A stretch of DNA of 8,818 nt, taken from assembly GCA_024275215.1 (NCBI GenBank), contig JAJRZO010000103.1, positions 1 through 8,818 of the forward strand. The letters run 5' to 3'. The notes beneath the pieces are model-generated. The model did not search any database, was not told where the DNA came from, and worked only from the letters and a program-made list of their open reading frames with translations. Shown piece after piece: positions 5,327 through 8,818 of this stretch (position 1 is its first letter; each line of letters opens with the position of its first letter). Source of the stretch: Candidatus Zixiibacteriota bacterium (GTDB lineage Bacteria > Zixibacteria > MSB-5A5 > JAABVY01 > JAHJOQ01). The translations under genes were made by a program, and so were the position numbers.

Positions 5327-6751
5327 ATGCGCTTCAGAAATCAACTTTTTACTATCACTTTGCTGTCACTCTGTTTGGTTGGCCAGGTTATTCATGCTGA
5401 ACAACTATTTGAACCATTTATCGGATATTCTGCCGGTTCATATCCTTACGGTATAACCTCGGTTGATCTCAACGGTGATTCCATTCCGGATCTGCTCACA
5501 GCAAATAACCAAGCAAGTACAATCTCTGTTCTTCTTGGTAATGGTGACGGATCATTCGCCACTCGCGTGAACTACTCGACCGGAGCCTCGCAGTATCCCT
5601 ATGCTGTCAGCACTGGTGATATGGATGGTGATGGGTATGTCGATATTGTCACCGGCGGGAGCATGGGAATCGTTATTTTCTATGGTGCGGGAGACGGCAC
5701 TTTTGGCGCCGCGAATGTTTACTATTTCGGTCAGGCGGTTTTCGATGTCGTCGTGGCTGATTATAACAATGACACCCACCTGGATATTGCAACATCGCAC
5801 TCTGTACGCGATTCGGTGGGGATTCATATTAACAACAATGACTCAACTTACTCGACTCATTTTGTCGCGACCGGATACGGGACCATCTCACTGGCGACAG
5901 GTTATCTGGATGCAGATAATTACATTGATATTTTAGTGGGATGTTCAGACGGTACCGTATGGAACCTTCAGAATGATCATAGCGGCAGTTTTATCCCAAC
6001 CAAAGTTCACATTGGTGTTTTATCCGACCCTGCATCGGTAGCCATAACCGATATCAACGGCGACAATATCGGAGATTTCGCCGTTACTCATTCAGTCAAT
6101 GATTATCTGTTCACATATCTGAACGATGGCAATGGTACGTACACTGTCGACAAAGCGTATGTTCTAACAGATAACCCCCTTACCGTCACGTTTGCCGATG
6201 TCAATTCTGATAACGAAGATGATATTCTTGTTTGTATTGGGACCACTGCCGAGATTGAGCTTTATCTGAATCAGGGAGCCGGGACTTTCAGCCTTGATAC
6301 GGCTTATACTTGTGGTGGCACCCCAAAGGATTTGACCTTCGCTGACTTTGATGGTGACGGGTATCTGGATATGGCGGCGGCATCGTATACAACCGACATG
6401 GCAGCAGTGCTTATGAGCCGACTATCGATGATCTTATCGGCTGAAGGTGACAATACAGATGGTATCCTGTCGAATGGATTTTCACTTGAACAAAATTACC
6501 CGAATCCGTTCAACCCGGAGACTAAAATCGAGTTTGCGCTTCCGGAAGGATCGAATGTGAAAGTGGAAATATTCAATATACTGGGAGAATCGGTAACAGT
6601 ACTGGTTGATGAATATATGACAGCCGGTGTGAAGGAAATAACCTGGAATGGTATGGATTCTTCGGGGCAGCCGGTGACATCCGGAATATACTTTTATCGC
6701 ATCACCACCGACCAGTATACCAATTCCAGGTCGATGGTATTGCTAAAATAG
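5327..6751 (+). CDS. Secreted FG-GAP/VCBS seven-bladed propeller with T9SS sorting domain
   Basis: This is a 474-residue exported protein. A signal peptide (residues 1-24, ending VIHA) precedes seven repeats. Each carries an Asp-rich calcium-loop motif of the type DxDGDGxxD: residues 47-55, 98-106, 145-153, 193-201, 242-250, 291-299 and 340-348. Spacing is 47-51 residues, as expected for blades of an FG-GAP/VCBS beta-propeller. The fourth loop has Tyr in place of its first Asp. Residues 386-474 are a T9SS type A sorting domain starting SLEQNYPNPFNP and ending MVLLK. It aligns without gaps to the tail of the divergent neighbour and is about half identical. Such propellers usually mediate adhesion or ligand binding at the cell surface; the ligand cannot be told. 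The start is ATG at 5327, after GAGGGT at about 5314-5319; an in-frame TTG at 5279 is less likely. The gene ends at the terminator at 6780-6814. Confidence 0.9.
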   Translation: MRFRNQLFTITLLSLCLVGQVIHAEQLFEPFIGYSAGSYPYGITSVDLNGDSIPDLLTANNQASTISVLLGNGDGSFATRVNYSTGASQYPYAVSTGDMDGDGYVDIVTGGSMGIVIFYGAGDGTFGAANVYYFGQAVFDVVVADYNNDTHLDIATSHSVRDSVGIHINNNDSTYSTHFVATGYGTISLATGYLDADNYIDILVGCSDGTVWNLQNDHSGSFIPTKVHIGVLSDPASVAITDINGDNIGDFAVTHSVNDYLFTYLNDGNGTYTVDKAYVLTDNPLTVTFADVNSDNEDDILVCIGTTAEIELYLNQGAGTFSLDTAYTCGGTPKDLTFADFDGDGYLDMAAASYTTDMAAVLMSRLSMILSAEGDNTDGILSNGFSLEQNYPNPFNPETKIEFALPEGSNVKVEIFNILGESVTVLVDEYMTAGVKEITWNGMDSSGQPVTSGIYFYRITTDQYTNSRSMVLLK

Positions 6752-6779
6752 GTTATTCCATACAGTTTTTGTTATACAG

Positions 6780-6814
6780 ATCATCCTGCTTGCTGATGCC
6801 GGCAGGATGATTTT
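6780..6814 (+). terminator. Rho-independent terminator of the FG-GAP gene
   Basis: ATCATCCTGC (6780-6789) pairs perfectly with GCAGGATGAT (6802-6811) around a 12-nt loop. It runs into TTTT (6811-6814), 28 bp after the stop codon of the propeller gene. Confidence 0.85.
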
Positions 6815-6824
6815 CTGAGTGCTC

Positions 6825-6945
6825 GCAGGGGCTGTGCCCCCGCAGATACTGTGTTGTAACTGTCTGAAATGCAATATGCTGAACACACAGCAGTTTCTGA
6901 GTAGGTCGGTGTTCCGCAGCAGGCGAAGCCTGCAAGAAACCCGAC
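6825..6945. repeat. GC-rich hairpin repeats upstream of the OPT gene
   Basis: Two separate palindromes lie here. One pairs GGGGC (6828-6832) with GCCCC (6836-6840). The other is a nested hairpin: GCAGGC (6919-6924) pairs with GCCTGC (6928-6933) around GAA, enclosed by GTCGG (6905-6909) and CCGAC (6941-6945). They look like dispersed intergenic repeat units, though no second copy is in this window. Open frames read through here on either strand have no protein character. Confidence 0.5.
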
Positions 6946-7048
6946 AGCCAGACAACAAGATAGAAATGTCGCGTTTCTCATCCCGCACTGCTGGATTCGG
7001 AACAGAACCTACTTTTGGGAAAACCTCCGGATATTTGCCGGACACAGA

Positions 7049-7101
7049 CTTACTTCCGTAAACAAGATCACCTGCATGTCACATCTTATGGGACAACCTC
7101 A
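7049..7101 (+). repeat. Second copy of the 133-185 repeat
   Basis: These 53 bp match positions 133-185 without gaps at about 44 of 53 positions, including the shared words GTAAACA, TCACATCTT and GGGACA. No inverted partner like the one at 11-26 is seen near this copy. A TTTGCCGGACAC segment lies just before it, whereas its counterpart CTGCCGGGCAC lies just after the first copy. Confidence 0.65.
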
Positions 7102-7219
7102 ACCTACCCGATCTTTAATGTACCGAGTCCCAATCTCAGCGGAGTTTTCCCTTGACTGACAAAATCACCGTCGCTAAGTTGACAGATCAACAACATGATT
7201 CCACTATAAAGGAGGATTC

Positions 7220-8818
7220 GTGGCAAACGGAAAAGTGCAATCTGAAGGCGACCTCTACGAACCCTTCATACCTGCAAGCAAACAGGTTCCGGAGATTACA
7301 GTCAGTTCGGTAATCCTCGGCATCATCATATCCATCGTATTCGGGATAGCAAACGCATATCTCGGACTGAAGCTTGGGATGACAATCTCGGCATCCATCC
7401 CTGCGGCAGTCATTTCGATGGCTGTATATAAAGCGATACTCAAACGCGGAAGCGTCCTTGAAAACAACATGGTGCAGACAATCGGATCGGCGGGCGAATC
7501 GCTCGTCGCCGGAGTGATATTCACGATACCGGCATTCCTGATCTGGTCGGAAACAATTCCCGGCTTCGATGAAATCTACACCCTGACCAGTGCTGATATA
7601 GTCGCGATGTCACTGCTTGGCGGTGCGCTCGGAATATTCATGATGATTCCACTCAGGAAATATCTCGTTCAGCGCGAACATAACAAGCTGAGATTCCCTG
7701 AAGGGACAGCATGCGCCGAGATCATCCTTGCTGGCGATGAGGGTGGATCGAAAGCTGCGACAGTATTTTCAGGAATCGGGATCGGAGCATTGTACAAGAT
7801 CATCATGTCAGGAATCAGGGGATGGCTCGAGGCTCCCGGTTTCGATTTCAAAGGCAAACCGATGAGCGGCGCAACACTCGGTCTCGACGCTACTCCGGCA
7901 TTGCTTGGCGTAGGATATATCATCGGGCCGCGAATCGCCGCACTGATGCTCGGCGGCGCGGTACTCGGATATATTGGTCTTGCGCCAGCGATCAAATTTC
8001 TCGGTGCACATTTTCAGGCAGATTACATTCCGATGCCTGTTTCCGAGATGGGATCAGGTGAACTCAGGAATTACTTCATTAAATACTTCGGAGTCGGAGC
8101 AGTTGCGCTCGGCGGATTCGTCAGCTTGATTAAAGCATTGCCTGTTATTGGTCATTCGTTCGCCGTAGGATTCAAACAAATACTGAAACGCGGTGATGCT
8201 GCAGAAAAACCTGTGAGAACCGATACCGATATGCCGATGTGGCAGGTTCTCACAGGAACACTCCTCGTTGTTCTCGCAATCTGGGCAATGCCCGGACTCG
8301 ACATCAATATCCTGAGTGTCATGCTTGTCGTGCTGTTCGGATTCTTCTTTGTTGTTGTCGCCGCAAGGATCGTTGGAATCGTCGGGTCATCATCATCGCC
8401 GGTATCTGGAATGACTATCGCGACATTGCTTGTGACATGTCTGATCCTCGTAGCATTCGGCGTATCCGGTCTTGAAGGCATGGTAATCGCTATGACGGTC
8501 GGAGCGATTGTCTGCATTGCGGTTTGCTTGTCGGGCGACATTGCACAGGACCTGAAGACAGGATGGTTGCTCGGTGCAACTCCCATAAAACAGCAGTGGA
8601 TGGAATTCGTCGGACTCGTCGCATCAGCCCTGACAATGGGATTCGTTGTGTTCCTTCTTGCAGACGCTTACGGATTCGTACAGTCAGCCGCGCATCCCTC
8701 TCCCCTGCTGGCGCCACAGGCGAATGTCATGGCGACTGTCGTGCAGGGAATCATGGGCGGTGAGTTGCCCTGGGAGTTTATCATAGGCGGATGTTTCATA
8801 GCTGCTGCGGTCGAGCTG
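7220..8818 (+). CDS. OPT-family oligopeptide transporter (partial, 3' end off window)
   Basis: The open frame has no stop through the right edge, giving 533 codons from a GTG start at 7220. AAAGGAGG ends four bases before it. It encodes a polytopic inner-membrane protein of the bacterial OPT family, which carries peptides or metal chelates using the ion gradient. Family motifs visible are NAYLGLKLGMTISASIPAAV (45-64), ENNMVQTIGSAGE (81-93), RFPEGTACAEI (158-168), GSSSSPVSGMT (389-399) and GDIAQDLKTGW. Many hydrophobic segments alternate with short loops. Family members are usually 600-700 residues, so roughly a fifth of the protein is missing. Substrate choice (peptide versus metal-siderophore) cannot be told. 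It is preceded by repeats and a terminator, so it starts its own transcription unit. Confidence 0.95.
   Translation, partial: MANGKVQSEGDLYEPFIPASKQVPEITVSSVILGIIISIVFGIANAYLGLKLGMTISASIPAAVISMAVYKAILKRGSVLENNMVQTIGSAGESLVAGVIFTIPAFLIWSETIPGFDEIYTLTSADIVAMSLLGGALGIFMMIPLRKYLVQREHNKLRFPEGTACAEIILAGDEGGSKAATVFSGIGIGALYKIIMSGIRGWLEAPGFDFKGKPMSGATLGLDATPALLGVGYIIGPRIAALMLGGAVLGYIGLAPAIKFLGAHFQADYIPMPVSEMGSGELRNYFIKYFGVGAVALGGFVSLIKALPVIGHSFAVGFKQILKRGDAAEKPVRTDTDMPMWQVLTGTLLVVLAIWAMPGLDINILSVMLVVLFGFFFVVVAARIVGIVGSSSSPVSGMTIATLLVTCLILVAFGVSGLEGMVIAMTVGAIVCIAVCLSGDIAQDLKTGWLLGATPIKQQWMEFVGLVASALTMGFVVFLLADAYGFVQSAAHPSPLLAPQANVMATVVQGIMGGELPWEFIIGGCFIAAAVEL

Larger units (their letters stand above)
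6752..7219. other. Gene-free region before the OPT gene
   Basis: These 468 bp contain the propeller gene terminator, two GC-rich hairpins and the second copy of the 53-bp repeat. The last 100 bp should carry the transporter promoter. TTGACT (7152-7157) and TTGACA (7179-7184) are present, but neither has a good -10 box at the right distance, so I do not call one. AAAGGAGG at 7208-7215 is the ribosome site. Confidence 0.6.

Noticed and set aside
6743..7061. Overlapping short frames on both strands after the propeller gene
   Set aside because: They run through a terminator and hairpin repeats and show no protein-like composition or start signal.
7179..7210. TTGACA and TATAAA as the transporter promoter
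   Set aside because: The spacer is 20 bp and the -10 box would overlap the ribosome binding site, placing the start of the RNA almost on the GTG.
7255..8717. Several open frames on the minus strand and other frames inside the transporter gene
   Set aside because: They are shadows of the long OPT frame, with low-complexity Pro/Ser/Ala or Arg-rich translations and no ribosome sites.

Overview
The window looks like chromosomal DNA from a Gram-negative bacterium of the wider FCB group. Two unrelated secreted proteins end in the type IX secretion (T9SS) type A sorting domain with a QNYPNPFNP signature. There is also an outer-membrane beta-barrel protein and a lipoprotein, and the gaps between genes hold many small palindromic repeats. 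A Zixibacteria-like candidate phylum is my best guess. That is inference, because the window holds no marker gene.

Layout, left to right. Positions 1-487 hold no gene, only several families of palindromic intergenic repeats. Positions 488-1992 are a minus-strand pair, a cysteine-rich lipoprotein followed by a patatin-like phospholipase, overlapping by 4 nt. Positions 2023-2173 are a divergent control region with a good plus-strand promoter and two operator-like palindromes. Positions 2174-2934 are a plus-strand pair overlapping by 4 nt: a small four-cysteine (zinc-ribbon-like) protein and an archaemetzincin-family protein. The latter keeps its structural Cys4 site but has lost every catalytic zinc ligand and the catalytic glutamate. 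Positions 3127-3816 encode an outer-membrane beta-barrel protein, followed by a strong terminator that also serves the convergent gene. Positions 3893-4750 (minus) encode a secreted cohesin-like protein with a T9SS tag. Positions 5327-6751 (plus, divergent from it) encode a secreted FG-GAP/VCBS beta-propeller with a T9SS tag. A terminator and more repeats follow. Positions 7220-8818 are the 5' part of an OPT-family oligopeptide transporter that runs off the right edge.

Most genes here act at the cell envelope: lipoprotein, barrel, two T9SS cargoes and an inner-membrane transporter. They do not form one evident pathway. The least ordinary item is the operon of a zinc-ribbon-like protein and a catalytically dead archaemetzincin, which looks like a retained non-proteolytic use of the archaemetzincin fold. 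I found no CRISPR array, tRNA, rRNA, transposase or defence cassette.
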